Shown here piece by piece: positions 11,111-24,597 of a stretch of DNA of 64,000 nt (position 1 is the first letter of the stretch; every line of letters begins with the position of its first letter). The DNA is from Hippophae tibetana (lineage: Eukaryota; Streptophyta; Magnoliopsida; Rosales; Elaeagnaceae). Location: NCBI GenBank assembly GCA_037013495.1, contig CM072801.1:14313501-14377500 (forward strand). The letters are read 5' to 3'. The notes below the pieces were generated by a model. The model saw only the letters and a program-made list of their open reading frames with translations, was not told the DNA's origin and did not search any database. Position numbers and translations under genes: made by a program.

Positions 11111-13621
11111 TATTATTAATCTTATTTGTAATAGAAAAGATATTTATCAATTATATAAGATTAAATGTTTTAACTTTTCCTATAAATAAAACTCATTGCT
11201 CATTTTTTCAATCAATCACATAAGAGTGTTATTCTTTATTTTTTCTTAATCTCTCTCTTGTTTTGCAAATATAAGATTATATTTGTGTCATATTATAATT
11301 ATTTGATTTGACTATTAATCTTTAAAGAAGTTATTTTTATTAAACTTGTGCTTAATCTTTTTACTCTAGAATTTGCTAGTTAATTTGATTTAAGTGACAT
11401 GTTTTGAATCATCTAATTGAGATTATTCATTATTAAATCTATTCTAGAACATACATGAGACCTTGTGCTTTTGTGTTAACTCTTTTGTAGTTGATTCATA
11501 AATGTATCTAATTGGCAAGAAGCTTGTTGGAATGTTGGTCTAAAAATCGCTCACACTAATATTAGAAACTGTAAAAAAAAAGGGCTCATAAGTAAGGTAC
11601 ATTGAGGAAATATCTTAGGGAGGGTAACATAAGACCGATTTTGTACTTGAACATTTGGTTTTCATAGTGTAAAGTTAGGTGGTTCGGTGGTGGTTTTCCT
11701 CTTAGGTAATGATTGTGGTTTAGGTTGTTTCCACCTAAAAATATCATGTGTTATTATTTTATTTTCGCACTTTATTCTTGAGATTGCATACCTAACCATT
11801 TTATTTAGGTTATTAAATTATAAATTGATACAAATTAAAAATAACATATTCACTTATCTAAGTTAATTAAGTCCATATTTTGTCAACTTTTACTAATCAT
11901 ACGCAACCTCATCCAAGATCGAACACATGTTGCTTAAAGAACAATTCATTTCAACAAAAGCCAAACCATCCATAATCTTATACAATTTGTGACAAAAAGC
12001 TCAATATCATCCTCTTGAGATCATGTCCACCGAAGAAGAAAAAAATGCTTGAGATAAGTCTTGAAAAGAACTATTGACATATTTGTTAAGGTTTATCCAA
12101 AAAGGTAGAGAGAGAGAGAAATAACAAAAAGAGTAATGATGATAATGATGTGATTTTTATATTATTTATTAATTATATATAAGATATTATTTATAAAAGT
12201 GTAATTTATATTAATAAAGAATTAATGATGTATGTCTTCATAAATTACACGGGCTCTTGGTCAATTCTTGATCTTGGTCGGCCTTAAAGATAAGGAATCG
12301 TCCAATCCGATAAATGTGCATTAGCTTATTGGTCTAGTATACTCTATCAAGTCATGCTTTATTCTCAAGCATCAAGTCATACCTTATTCTCAAGCATCAA
12401 GTCATTCAACTCTTTTAACTTATGATCTCCATCGAGATGGAAGAATAACAATTTTGCATCATAAATCGCTTGACCTAGTTTCATTTTTCTTGTCTAAAAA
12501 GTGTTTCAGCTTCCTTGTCTGAAAAACTTTCAACTTTCAACTTCCAATTAAATTCAAAAATATTCCTGTGATTGCAGTACCCGCCACTCAACTTCTTTTT
12601 ATGAGGGGAAAAAATAAAAATAAAAATGTATATATCAATGGTAAGGGTTTTCAAGGCATTTTCTCATTTCCTAGCTCTATTTCACTTCCACTCATGCTCT
12701 CTGTTGCTTCAACCTATGAGATAATATTGAAGTCTGGTGGTAAGATCACATCAGATTCATTCATTATTTCTCTTTGTACCTAGCAAAATCTCTTATTTTC
12801 AGGTTGGTTTATCATTTTCTTTTCCAATATCATATTTTCATCTTTGATCAAGTAATTTATCATTACTCTTTCTCTTACGATTCTTATGTAGTGCCTTTTT
12901 GTTTGTTTTCCTTTTTGGAAAAAGTCCAAACACTATAATAAGTGGCAGACAAATTGGAAAGTATGTTCTTCCCGCTATACCATCCATATCTTCATCCAGC
13001 TTGACCCACAATCTAAGTTATCTTTACTATGACTCTGATCCAAATCGAGTATATTATTTGGCTAGACAAGATTGTGGGATAAATTTCATGCTCCCAGATA
13101 ATGAGAGAAACTTAAAATTATGTGTCTAGTACGTGAAAATTTCCAAAAGTTCACCGATTGATAAAGAGCACATAGGGAGATGTAAAGGCAATACTAAAAA
13201 GTTCCATTTTTTACACCTCAACTCTCAACGAGGAAGCTAAATTAAGGTTGTTTGTCATTTAGAATTCTCTCATAAGGAAACCCATTGGATGAGCTTGCTA
13301 GATACTCCTCGGTTTATAATCGCGGGCTCGATAAAATCGGGGTAATTAACCCTTCCTACCAAAATCTTTAGAAAAGCCCGATCATAAATGATCAACAAAA
13401 GAATTCGACTCAAAATTTGAAATTGTTGAAGATGTCGAGTAATACTTTGGTTTTTGGATTATTTTTACTTATCCTAATTACTTGTATATTTTTGGTTTTG
13501 CTCCGGTTCAGAGAATAAAGAAAGAAAATAGCTTATGTATTTGTAATGACTATAAATGTGTTTTATTTTTACAGACAAAATGTTTTGCTTATTAACTTGT
13601 TTCTAGGATTGTTATCAAGTA
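11111..13621. other. Spacer with short unrecognised reading frames
   Basis: No gene family is recognised. Small frames at 12568-12783 and 12899-13129 (+) have a slightly more protein-like composition (for example a stretch ending MLPDNERNLKLCV), but I see no domain, and they may be decayed gene or transposon pieces. A two-copy 25-bp tandem repeat lies at 12351-12400. Confidence 0.4.
12351..12400. repeat. Two-copy 25-bp tandem repeat
   Basis: GTCATGCTTTATTCTCAAGC at 12351 and GTCATACCTTATTCTCAAGC at 12376, each followed by ATCAA. A partial third unit, GTCATT, follows. Confidence 0.85.
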
Positions 13622-13860
13622 TGTTAAATATGGTCCAAAACTTCAAGCCAAAAACTCATTAATTAACCCATTAAAACCCTATCACATTTGCCTTATATAT
13701 ATATTTTAATTATTTTCTCAGTTGTATTGGGTATCAAATTTGTGGCATACATAAAGAAAACAAATAGAGCGATAGAGTTGAGAGATTATTGGCCTCCATT
13801 ATAATAAAGAAAATAGCTTCTTAAATTAATTCATTCACTTGATTAATTCATTTGTAATCA
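13622..13860 (+). repeat. 5' LTR of the copia element
   Basis: Begins TGTTAAATATGG and ends TTTGTAATCA, the TG...CA form. It matches the 3' LTR at both ends but carries a middle stretch of about 50 bp (TTTTAATTATTTTCTCAG and onward) where the 3' copy has an extended (TA)n run. Confidence 0.85.
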
Positions 13861-13879
13861 GTTGCCAATGCACACTGAA

Positions 13880-16800
13880 TAAGAAAAATATGCATTGATG
13901 GAAAATGCTCTCAGTTCAATTCAATTGTCCTTGTCTGATGAGATACTACGTGAGGTTAGTGATGAGAAATCTTCCGCTGGGTTATGGCTTAAATTGGAGA
14001 GTATGTATATGACCAAGTCTTTGAAAAATCAGTTATATTTGAAGCAATATTTATGCACATTTAGAATGTCAGAATGTACACCTTTACATGATCACCTTGA
14101 TGAATTTACTAAAATTATTCGTGATCTAAAAAATGTTGGTGTTAAAATTGATGATGAAGATCATGTCTTAGTTCTATTATTTTCTTTATCTCATTAATTT
14201 GAACATTTTATTAATACTATGATATATGGGCGAGACACTATTTCTTTGGAGGATGTCAAAACAGCTTTGAATTCCAGAGAGTTGAAGAAAAAATGTGTCT
14301 ATTAACAACAATGATAATAGCAATGGTTTATTTTTCAGAGGTAGAAATCAATAAAAATCTCAAGCAATAATAGAAGCAAGTCTAGATCCAAATCTAGAAA
14401 ATGAAAGGATAAATGCAAGTATTGTTGTCAAGAAAGACACTAGAAAATAAATTGTCTGAAACTCAAAGGTAAAGGAAAATCTATCACAATGTCTTCTGGT
14501 ACTAATGATGTTGTTGGTGTTACAGATAGTTCTGGTTCCAATGGTGAAAAAGTTCTATCAGTATCTATTGGTTCTCCTGTAGATGTTTGGATTCTTGATT
14601 TGGGTTGCACTTATCACATGTGTCCTAATAGGGTCTGGTTTGCTTCTTATCAGTCTATTGATGGGGATATTGTCTTGATGGAAACCAATGTGTCTTGTAA
14701 GGTTTTTGGTATTGGTATTGTCTGAATTAAGATGCATGGTGGTATTGTTAGGATTTCAAAAGATGTTCGTCATGTTCCAGATTTGAAAAGAACTTGATAT
14801 CTTTGGGTACTCTTGATTCACAAGGCTACAACTATGTAGTTAAAGGTGGAGTCTTAAGATTTAGTAAGGGTGTTCTTGTTGTTATTAAAGGACAATTGTC
14901 ATGTGGCCTTTATATGCTTCAAGGTAGCATTGTTATTGGTAGTGTTTCAGTTTCGTCCTCGTCAGATCAAGATTCAGATACTACTCGATTATGACATATG
15001 TGGTTAGGACATATAAGTAAGGCAAGAATGTCTATTTTAAACAAGCGAGATTTTCTTAGTGGTCAGAAAACTATAAAGCTTGATTTTTGTGAGCATTATG
15101 TCGATGGAAAGCATTGTAGGGTCAAGTTCAGTACAACCATCCATAAAACAAAAAGTATTGTTAATTATATTCATTTAGATCTTTAGGGTCCTTCTCGTGT
15201 TGTGTCGAAAAGTGGTGCCCGGTATATGTTGACTTTTATTGATGACTTATCCCCTCATGTTTGGGTGTATTTTTTGAAAAACAAGAATGCATTCTCAAAA
15301 TTTGTAAAATTTAAGGCTTGTATAGAAAATCAAGCATTTGAGAACTGACAATAGTTTGGAATTTTGTGAAAGTTAGATTAATGAGTTCTATGAAAGAAAT
15401 GGCATAGTGAGACATTGTATTATATATGTGTCATACACCACAGCAAAATAGAGTTACAGAATGTATGAATAGGACTATCTTAGAAAGAGCTCATTGTATG
15501 CTCCTTCAAGCTCACTTGGATAAATCACTTTGAGCTAAAACTTGTAACCATGCATGTTATTTGGTGAATCGATTTTCATCAACTACAATTGAGTTGAAGA
15601 TTCTGTTTAAGGAATTATCTGGTACTCCTACTAATTATTCTGATTTGAAAATTTTTGGTTGTCTTGCTTATGCTCATGTTAATGATGGTAAAATTAAGCC
15701 TAGGGCATTGAAATGCATATTTTAGGGTATCCTTTTAGGGTGAAGGGTTATAGATTATAGTGTGTTAAACCCAGGTCACCTAAATTTTTGATTAGTAGAG
15801 ATGTTAAGTTTGATGAGTTTTTCATGTTGAAAAAGAAAAAAAGGAGTCCATTGTTGTAGGTAAAGACCATGATGTTAGTGAGCAGGTAGAGCTTGAGAGT
15901 TGAGCTCCTAGTTAAGTGCAAAAGGGCAATTCAGATTAGCCATCTATGGATGGGATAGATGATACTCTTGATGTAGCAGAAGAGCAACACAAGCAACCAT
16001 ATAACATCGTTAAGGGTAAAGGAATAAGAGAGATTTGACACTCTCAGAGGTACACATATGCAAACTTAGTTTCTTTTACATTGTTTGTGGTAGAGTCTAT
16101 TGAGGTGCATGAACCTTCTAGTTATCATAAAGTTATCACTTGTAATGAGTCTGTTCAATGGCTGGTTCCTATGAATGAAGAGATTGAATCACTTCATAAG
16201 AATCATATTTGGGAATTGGTGAAACTGTCTAAGAGCCTGAAGATTGTTGGAGAAAAATAGGTTTTCAAGAAAAAGGAAGGTATATCTGAGGTTGAAGTAG
16301 CTAGGCTCAAGGCACATATTGTTGCAAATGGTTATTGTCAAAAGTAGGGTATTGACTTCAATAAAGTATTTTCACTTTTTTTGTGAAATATAGCTCTATT
16401 TGTGTGTTTCTTGCTATAGTTGCATTGTTTGACATGGAATTAAAATAGCTTGATGTCAAGATAGCCTTCTTATATGGTGAGCTTGAGGAACAAATATATA
16501 TGCATCAACCAAAGGGATTTGTTGTTCCAGGTAAAAAAATATCATGTTTGTTTATTAAAAAAGTCTTTATATGGGTTGAAACAATCCCCTAGGCAGTGGT
16601 ATAAGCGGTTTGATTATTTTATGATTGATCATGGTTACTCTAGGAATGATTATGATATTTCTGTTTATCATAAAGGATTACATGATGGTTCATCTATCTA
16701 TTCGTTTCTTCATATTGATGTCATGCTTATTGCTTCTAAGAATAATCTTGAGATTCAGAAATTAAAGTGTTAACTTAGTGGTGAGTTTGAGATGAAAGAT

Positions 16801-17560
16801 TTAGGCATGAAAATTTACAAGCATGCAAGCTTTATTTGACTCAAAAAAGTTATATTGAAAAAGTTCTTAAACACTTTGGTATGAAAAAAATTGACCCTAT
16901 TAGTACGCTGTTATCTGCGCATTTCAGGCTTTCTTTGGATTTTTCACCATAACTAGAAGAAGAATAGTATTATGTGTCTCAGGTTCCATATACTAGTGTC
17001 GTTGGTTGTTTGATGTACACTATGGTCTATACTCGTCCAGACATTTCACATGCAGTTAGTGTTGTCAATAGATATATGGGTAATCTCGACAAGGGTCATT
17101 AGTAAGCAATGAAATGGATACTTCGATATTTGATAGGCATATCTAATTTTGGTTTGGTATATGATTGAAGTTCTAATACTAGTTGCAGTGTTATTGGTTA
17201 TGTGAACTCCGATTATGCTGGTGATTTGGATAAATGAAGATCTATGACAGATTATATCTTCACTCCTTCTCATTGTGCCATTAGTTGGAAGGCTACTTTA
17301 CAGTTTACAGTTTTTTGTCTACCATAGAGGTAGAATATATGGCAGCAGCAACATCAGTGAAAGAAGTTATTTGGCTTAGAGGTTTGATTTTTGATTTGGG
17401 TTTATAGCAGGATACTTCTATTGTATTTTGTGATAGCTAGAGTACAATACATTTGCCCAAGAATTCTATATATCATGAAAGAACCAAACATATTGATATC
17501 AGATATCACTTCATTCGTGACATTGTGTCTTACGGTGCTATTATTGTAATAAGATAGTTA
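13880..17560 (+). pseudogene. Copia gag-pol pseudogene
   Basis: Recognisable parts in order: UBN2-type gag (13895-14197, open for 100 codons); a CCHC knuckle KCKYCCQERH..KINC near 14412-14460; a protease motif WILDLGCTYHMC near 14589, where the expected DSG reads DLG; GAG-pre-integrase MWLGHISKARMS (14998); integrase FIDDLSPHVWVYFLKN (15236-15280); reverse transcriptase with LDVKIAFLYGELEEQIYM (16450-16503) and KKSLYGLKQSPRQWYKRF (16560-16611); and RNase H with YMAAATSVKEVIWLRG (17338) and RTKHIDIRYHFIRD (17483). In-frame stops replace conserved Trp and Gln codons throughout. The RT catalytic YVDD position reads HIDV, so activity is excluded. Confidence 0.9.
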
Positions 17561-17701
17561 CACCAATCAAGAATTGCTTAGACTTGATTGGTGTTTGCAG
17601 TAAATGATCTCCCTTTGGAGTTTTGGACGATGGTTATTTGGTCATTCAAGGAATTTCATATTCGAAGAACTTGTTTTCGTTTTTTAGCCAAGGTGGAGAT
17701 T

Positions 17702-17911
17702 TGTTAAATGTGACCCAAAACTTCAAGCTCAAAACCCATTAATTAACCCATTAAAACCCTATCACATTTGCCTTATATATATATATATATATATAGCCGC
17801 CAGAGAGAAAAAAAAGAGAATGATAGAGTTGAGAGATTATTGGCCACCATCACAATAAATAAAATAGCTTCTTGAATTAATCCATTCACTTGATTAATTC
17901 ATTTGTCATCA
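17702..17911 (+). repeat. 3' LTR of the copia element
   Basis: Begins TGTTAAATGTGACCC and ends TTTGTCATCA. It aligns with the 5' LTR over CATTAATTAACCCATTAAAA and GAGTTGAGAGATTATTGGCC, with many point differences, implying an old insertion. It contains a (TA)n tract near 17776-17794. Confidence 0.85.
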
Positions 17912-17929
17912 GTTACCACCCCTTTTGTA

Positions 17930-20600
17930 ATTTTATCATCCTTACAGAACTAAGTAACACTATCACACAATAGTACTTGTTTTTTTGGGTGCGAAGTATG
18001 GTAAATTCACCTTTATGACTAGCTGGAATAAGCACTACCTTCTTGTCCTTCCAATTGAAAGAATAATGGTTAGGTTTTCCATTATGCATTGTGCCCCCAT
18101 AAAATTACCATGGTCTTCCTAAAAAAAGATAACAAGCATCCATGTCAAGAATGTCACACATCACCATGTCTTGGTAGTGTTTTCCTATGGAAAAATATAC
18201 TAAGCATATCTCATTAATCTTCATCTCAATTCCTTTTTGAATCCACCATATTTATTAGGGTTGAGGATGCCTTTTAGTTTGTAATTTTTAGGCTTTCATA
18301 AGGGATTTTGAGACATCATTATCACTACTATTGCCATCAATTATCACCTCACAAACCTTATTTTGAATAGTGCAACATGTTTTGAATATGGTATGGCATT
18401 GATTGATAGTTGGTTGCTTTGGTGAAAAAAAAAACAACTTATGAACAATACACTTATCCTATCTCCTTCATCTTCTTCATTTCATGAAATTATTTCATAA
18501 TCATTATATTCCCCTTGTTTCGCTTATTCCACTTCCATTATAGCATCATCACATTCTATGACAATATTAACCACTTTTCTCATAGGCAATTCGTTGGAAC
18601 AATGGCCCAATTGATTACATTTATAACATCTTACAGGGCCTGACTTGGCATAAGGAATGAGTTTGGGTAATTGAAGGGTTGTCTTCCAAGATTTTTGGAT
18701 CCCAAGGAATTTTGAGTTGGTTTTTTAAACTTGGGTTAAGGTAGTATAGTGAGTTGTGTAGAATGTGGAGATAAGTTTTCTTGGTTGTGGTCATAGGTTG
18801 ACTTTTTAGGATAAAAGGAAGGTTTGATTCGAGAGAATTAGGTTTCAATTTTTATGTCTAGTGATATAGTTTCATTTAAATCCATCACAAATCTCAACTC
18901 AATTTTCTTACGAATGGGTTCCTTCAATCCACCAGTATATTGAATCAAAACACAATAACTGGTTTCTTTAAGATTGTTATGAGAACTAAGCCTTAAGAAT
19001 TCCTTAATATATTCTTGAACATATTGTTGATGTTGTTTGTAATAGTGGTACTATTGGTACAAATGTTGTTCATTATTAGAGACCAAGAATCTACGTCAAA
19101 GTAAGTCATTCAACTTTACACAAGTTTCATGGGAAGCATGCCAACTTTTCTTTGATTAGTTTGTAACTAATTTGATGAGAATCATGGACCATTATAAATT
19201 TTGAGTAGACATATCATGAGATCAAAGAAGTATTGAATGGGCTTATTCAAGAGCAAAAATATGATCAAAGAGTGCATCAAATGGATCACAAAGCATGGAA
19301 TGAACAAATCAATGAAATAATAGCAATTCTGAAAATTGAAAGTGTGTCATGGCATGATTTATAGCATGCGACAACAAAGGGATCTCGAGTAGATTTGGAA
19401 TATCCAGTTCATTATTTTGCATCGGGACATGAACTGTTATCCGTCGTGACATGAGGCTCTTGGGTTATCTATTATATTTCTAGTTTTTGGACCGCACTGC
19501 CGCATGGTTTATTATACTTCGTGACACACGTAGTTAATTTCATATTTTCTCATGTGTTGGCTTGTTCCAAAATGCATTAGTTGATTTAATTAGGTTTTAT
19601 TTGATTATTTTTGGCTCTTTTATAGTTGTAGTCATCAAACTCACATATTTCAATTTTCATAATACATTTGATTTATATCAAAGTTGAGAGCTTTAAGCTT
19701 CATTGTTCCTTTATAAATCAACTTATCAAGAGATTTGTAAACCTTATGGCATCCTATCATCATTGAATATTTGATGAGTAACATCCATATAGCAAGTTAA
19801 GGGCTATAATCTGAGTATTAGCTTTCTGTGATCTATTTCAACTTGTCATTGGGTCTTTGGCCATGTCATTTGGATTTCTTAAACAAACTCACTTTTGGGG
19901 TTTCAAGGATTGTGTTCACGGGTTCACATCATGTTTCCACCATTCCAATGCACCCCCTCTGAGCTTATAGATGACCATTTATACCTATCAATCAATAAGA
20001 ATTTCTTGACAATCGAAGAAAGTTCCCATGACACTTTCTTATTCTACATATTCTTCAATATCCATAGAGCCAAAAAAATGAGGAATTTCATTATGAATTT
20101 GAAAATCATGGTGTTCCAAACTCTTAACTCAAGTGTGATTGTGTATAGAACGAGTATTTTCTCACTCCTAATCTCCAAAATCATTGTATAGTTAGAGTTA
20201 TCTTTGTGAGTTCGCTTGGGTGAAAAATATGGATCATCAAAATAGGATTCATTCTGGTTAATGAACACCATAGAGGAAATTATGGGTGGGTGTTCGCGTA
20301 ATATTTTTTATGATTGATGAAGAACAACTCGTCCCTTTTTGTTATGCATAATTTCTTTGGCTACAATACTATTGCTTATTTTAGCTAGAGCTTGATGCAT
20401 TTCAAGCATAATTGCATCCAACTTAGTCCCAAACTTTCGTTCAAGTTCTAAAATAGCACTCAACAACACCTAGATACCAGTATCATCATTGCTGGTATAC
20501 CAGCTAACTTCACCAAGAAAAGACATCAAGTTCAAGAAAAAAACCAATCAAATAACAATCAAATAAAGGGAAAGTCATGTTAGGCTCAACCCAAATTTTC
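17930..20600 (-). pseudogene. Ty3/gypsy gag-protease relic
   Basis: Read on the minus strand from about 20600 leftward. Parts seen are an N-terminal gag-like segment containing LDAIMLEMHQALAKISNSIV (about 20460-20370) and QNESYFDDPYFSPKRTH (about 20255-20205); a gag body; a CCHC knuckle CYKCNQLGHCSNELP (about 18635-18590), where the final Cys has been lost; and a protease-region block DACYLFLGRPW followed, after a frameshift, by HNGKPNHYSFNWKDKKVVLIP (about 18145-18030). Several frameshifts and stops are present. The reverse transcriptase is absent: the copia element lies just beyond the protease end, so it may have replaced or separated it. Confidence 0.75.
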
Positions 20601-20929
20601 TTAATATTTCTTAGAGAAAATAACAAACAAAACCAGAACAATACATCAAAACTAAGCCATAATACATAAGGTCTGGTCCTTATTTATAGTTGAACAAAGC
20701 ATAAATAAATAAAAGGACACATATACATAATAGGACCACAAAACATATAGAAAATACAAAGGTTAAATGAGTAAAACAACTCTATTTATTTAATATATGG
20801 ATATACTCAGTTGTTGCATCAATCAATCTCTACCTTAAACCTTAAGAAATGTTTTGTTATTGAAGTTCTTCTTAAGTGTTAGTCTCTAAGAATGTATCAA
20901 CCACCTTATAAATTTTTCAACATTTGACA

Positions 20930-21330
20930 TCTTCATTCCTGTAAAATGAATATCATGGCTTGGATCTAAAAGCATTTTTTTATACTTCAACTCTTGCATT
21001 GTTGAGTTATTGTTCTACTCTCTAAGCACCCAAAAAATATTGTTAACATACCAAATTCTTTTGTCCCAAATAAAATCTATGTCCTATGGTTGAGTGAATA
21101 AGAAAAAAATGTTTTTGTATGGATTCGTGAAAGACACCAATACATCACCCTTAAACCCCCAAACCTTATCAATGGTTTGAATCACCTGATGTTTTTTTAT
21201 CATTTTATTTGTTTTTACTTTCTTAACCAGTTCAATAGATGTTGCAATAGTAGCCTTCTTTGGATCTTCATCAAACTGAATTTCTAGTGCCTCATAAGTA
21301 AGAAATCTAGTTTATTCAAACAAGATTGCC
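20930..21330 (-). pseudogene. DUF4283-type LINE ORF1-like fragment
   Basis: The minus-strand translation contains LTYEALEIQFDEDPKKATIA followed downstream by TIDKVWGFKGDVLVSFTN, FFLFTQP, a stop, then DIDFIWDKRIWYVNNIFWVL. The spacing of aromatic and Trp residues (RGxV...F.F....D...V....PW......L.L) is that of DUF4283, usually found in LINE or retrotransposon-derived ORFs of plants. The frame holds stops, so it is a relic. Confidence 0.6.
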
Positions 21331-22259
21331 AATTTTATAATCATTAATTGATTTTCCCTTGCCAACCTTATCACTTTGACCTTTTTGACCACTTATAATT
21401 GAATATTATTTCTCCATATTTTCCACTAAAAGAAATGTGTTTTACAAAGCAAAACATTACATCTATGTACAGTTGTGAATAGTGAATCAATTTGTCTTAA
21501 AAATTCTCGCTTTTACCCCTAATAAAACTTTTTTATTTTACTCATATTTTAAAAAATTATGTGATCTTTAAATTTGATACTACTTCATTAGAATTGGCAT
21601 TTTTTACGTTACCAAAGAGAATAAATTTAGCTCAAACATGACTAGTGGGTAATTAATGATTTATTGTTTCAAGAAAAAAAACTTTTCTTGGAGCACTTTT
21701 GTCTTCATTTGAAGACATGAATACTAGATTAAATGATGAGAGTAATAAGTGTTAGAAATTATTGGGAAACCAAATCTTTTTAAAAGCTTAAGTTATGAAG
21801 AGAGGGACAATATTGCTTTTATACATCTATTATTCCCCCGTAAGTGTTTACTTTATACACCATGCAGGCTGAACACTTGTAATTCAACAATTTGAGTTAC
21901 TGGACCCTGAACATAGGATCTTAAACTCTGATATCATGTTAGAAGTTGTTGGAAAATAATTTTTTTCTAAAAGCTTAAACTATTAGGAGAATAACCAACA
22001 TTGTTTTTATACATCTATTAAGAGTAATGTCTTACATTGATTATGGTAGAGTTTATAAAGATTGTGAGTATCTTCATCCATTGGGTTAATGATGACTCTA
22101 TGAAAGTAAAGTCATTAGCGCACCTTTTTATTTAATATTTATTTGTTTTATTCAATAAATAATATTTTTGATGCCAAAAATATTAAAATATATATTTTTT
22201 AATGAAAAGGGATGAAAATATAATTTTTGAAATTTTTTGAATAATTTTTAACACATAAC
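21331..22259. other. Spacer, no gene recognised
   Basis: AT-rich sequence with no coding similarity that I recognise. A phrase similar to AGAAATTATTGGGAAACCAA (about 21754) recurs in altered form (about 21942) near two AAAAGCTTAA motifs, suggesting a small diverged direct repeat of about 190 bp. Confidence 0.35.
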
Positions 22260-23000
22260 CAATTATGAGTTACCACGTGGAATGCCATGCAAGCAGGGAC
22301 AACGAATCATGTTACATCGTGTGTGAAAAGGACGAATCGGGTGCCACATGTCAATACGGTATTCAATTTGAGTTCAGAGATCGGTCAAACTATCCTACCA
22401 CTTGTCACTACTCTATTGCTTCTCACATTCCACCCGTGAGCCACGACATCTATTTTCGTGAATCACGTTATGTTGCGTGGTGCTGACTTAGTGATCGTTA
22501 ACTCTGAATGGTCTCTCTTGCCACACGTAGCTCTTTGATTCACCTAGTGAATTTCGTGTGCAATGTGTCGTGTTATGATTGGCTGGTGTTGTCAGTTTTG
22601 CTTGCTTTGATTTGAAGCTAATCTGACGGTCTAGATTGCACCTAAGCTATATTTAAGCCCCTAATCATTCCATAAGCCTTAAAAGAGGGCCATCATTAGC
22701 ATAATTTTGGTCAATTTTTGGAGCTAAAAGGAGAGAAAAATATAGAAAAATTCAAGAGGGGATACAATTTTGGTGGAGATTAAATAGAAAATTAGCACTA
22801 CAATTCAAGAGATTGATTGGATTTATTCTTGTACTCTTTTCTTTATCAATTTTTATGTCTTTCTTTATAAAAAAATATGAGTTTTATGAACACAATTATG
22901 TGTAGTTAATTTATTAATCTAGGGATATTATGAACCCAATTTTCATCATGTGGTGATCTAATAATTTACCTCAATTATAATTATAATTTAATTTGATTTT
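22260..23000 (+). repeat. Possible solo LTR or transposon promoter block
   Basis: A local rise in GC content at 22260-22640 contrasts with the AT-rich flanks. It is followed by a TATA-like CTATATTTAAGCCC (about 22648) and a transcript-like leader of purine-rich sequence with GAGGGGATACAATTTTGGTG. A 73-codon open frame (22265-22486) has no recognisable domain and is probably chance. The arrangement resembles a gypsy LTR, but no matching partner LTR was found in the window. Confidence 0.3.
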
Positions 23001-24090
23001 TATGCTATTAATTATTTGACCAACAATTTATTTATTGTGGCAATTAAATAGATTCGAAAGAATTATTTAATTGTTTGTCTTTATTAAATAATATACATAG
23101 TTTTTAGGTAGAGGTGTATGATTCTTATGCATGTGATCCATAATTGATGAATTTAATGAGTAATATGCAATTTAATTAACATAAGAATGTGATTAAATTA
23201 ATTATTATATGATGTGTAGTTTACTTGAGAGAGGAATAATTATATTCAATTAATCATGTAATTAATTGATAATTATATTGGAGAAGTTTTAACGATTTGC
23301 ATGTTTAGAAAATTATAGGATTAAATTTTCCTAGATATTTTCTCATATATTTTATTAGTTATCAAATTCAATTTAATTAATTATTATTATTTACTTTCAG
23401 TTATTTTAATTTTGGTTCCTTAAAATATAAAAATACAAAAAAAATTATTTTTATTTTTTTAGTTTTAAAAATTAGTTTATAATAAAATAATCTTTGTGAA
23501 AACAATTTTTTCTTATCATTATATTATTTGTTACATTACGTATATTTGTATATTCATTGCACACAATTTGTGTGTCAATCAGTTAACCTTTTTTATATTA
23601 AAAAGTCAATAATTCTTATAGATTTTCACATGTGTTAGAGTTTCAATCAATTGGATCAAAAACTTTGAGGTTTACCTCATACAACAAAATTGAATAGATC
23701 TTGTAAAAATAAAATGAAACAATTGATTCAAATATAATAAAATATTATAAATTAGATTAAAATATAAAGTGATATGGTTTGCAAGAGAATAAGACTCCTC
23801 GTTAGATTTTAAGATTAATGTCTTATATTTATTAAATATAATTTTATATTTATAAAAATTATAAATATTTTCAGTGTTAACCTTTTAAGATTTAAAAACT
23901 TATAATTCTTATAGAATTAAATATTGTACTAAGGTAATTGTGAGGAACAACTTTCTTTTAAAAAAATATATTAACATTAATCATTACTTATCAAATAATG
24001 ATCCAACATTTTCCCAATACAAAACCCGTATACAAATGTAAATTTGATTGGTTATTTAAAATGTTTACCCAAAGCGTGCTATAGGTAGAG

Positions 24091-24162
24091 ATAAATTGCT
24101 TAGCCTTAGATAACCCTAAATCCCCAATAAATTGCTTCGTCCTAGATAACCCTAAATCCCCA
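24091..24162. repeat. Two-copy 36-bp tandem repeat
   Basis: ATAAATTGCTTAGCCTTAGA at 24091 and ATAAATTGCTTCGTCCTAGA at 24127, both continuing TAACCCTAAATCCCCAA. The repeat carries telomere-like CCCTAAA triplets, but only one per unit. Confidence 0.85.
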
Positions 24163-24597
24163 AATTAAGATTAGGGGTAATTAGACTTAAGAAACTTAGA
24201 GTGATAAATAATCGAGTATTATACAACCTTGATGAAGGAAATGAGGACTAATGGTTGAGAATTAAGATAAAGATTGAAACTTAGGAGATGAAAACTCTCT
24301 CATGGAAATGCGTTTCTCCAAAGGAGAAGATCATGCCATAGACTTTTTCACATCAAATCAATTAACACTGTTAATTTTATGTTAAAGGAATTATATAATA
24401 CAATTAAACTTATTTTTAAAGACTTTTTTTTTATGTATTAATAAACATTGTCAAAACCCCAAACGACAAAAATGATCATGATGTAGTTTTTGATTAAGAA
24501 AGTGAGGAGAAAAAAATATGTCTTTAAAAATAAAAGTTTATCTATAAAATAAATTATGTTATGTGATTAAAAAAAATTATATATACAAGAAGTTTTA

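Larger units (their letters stand above)
13622..17911 (+). mobile_element. Ty1/copia LTR retrotransposon, degenerate but with both LTRs
   Basis: A 4.29-kb element with short LTRs at 13622-13860 and 17702-17911 flanking a decayed gag-pol. The order gag, zinc knuckle, protease, GAG-pre-integrase, integrase, reverse transcriptase, RNase H is the copia order. A purine-rich tract, AAGGTGGAGATTTG, sits directly before the 3' LTR, typical of copia polypurine tracts. I found no convincing target-site duplication, and the primer-binding site after 13860 does not match the usual initiator-Met type. The coding region is dead (see the pseudogene entry). Confidence 0.9.

Noticed and set aside
22265..22486. 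73-codon frame with several His and Cys residues as a small zinc-binding protein
   Set aside because: The residues do not form a regular CxxC or CCHC pattern, and the frame lies in a probable LTR-like block.
24091..24162. Interstitial telomere array because of CCCTAAA motifs
   Set aside because: Each 36-bp unit has only a single CCCTAAA; there is no TTTAGGG array.
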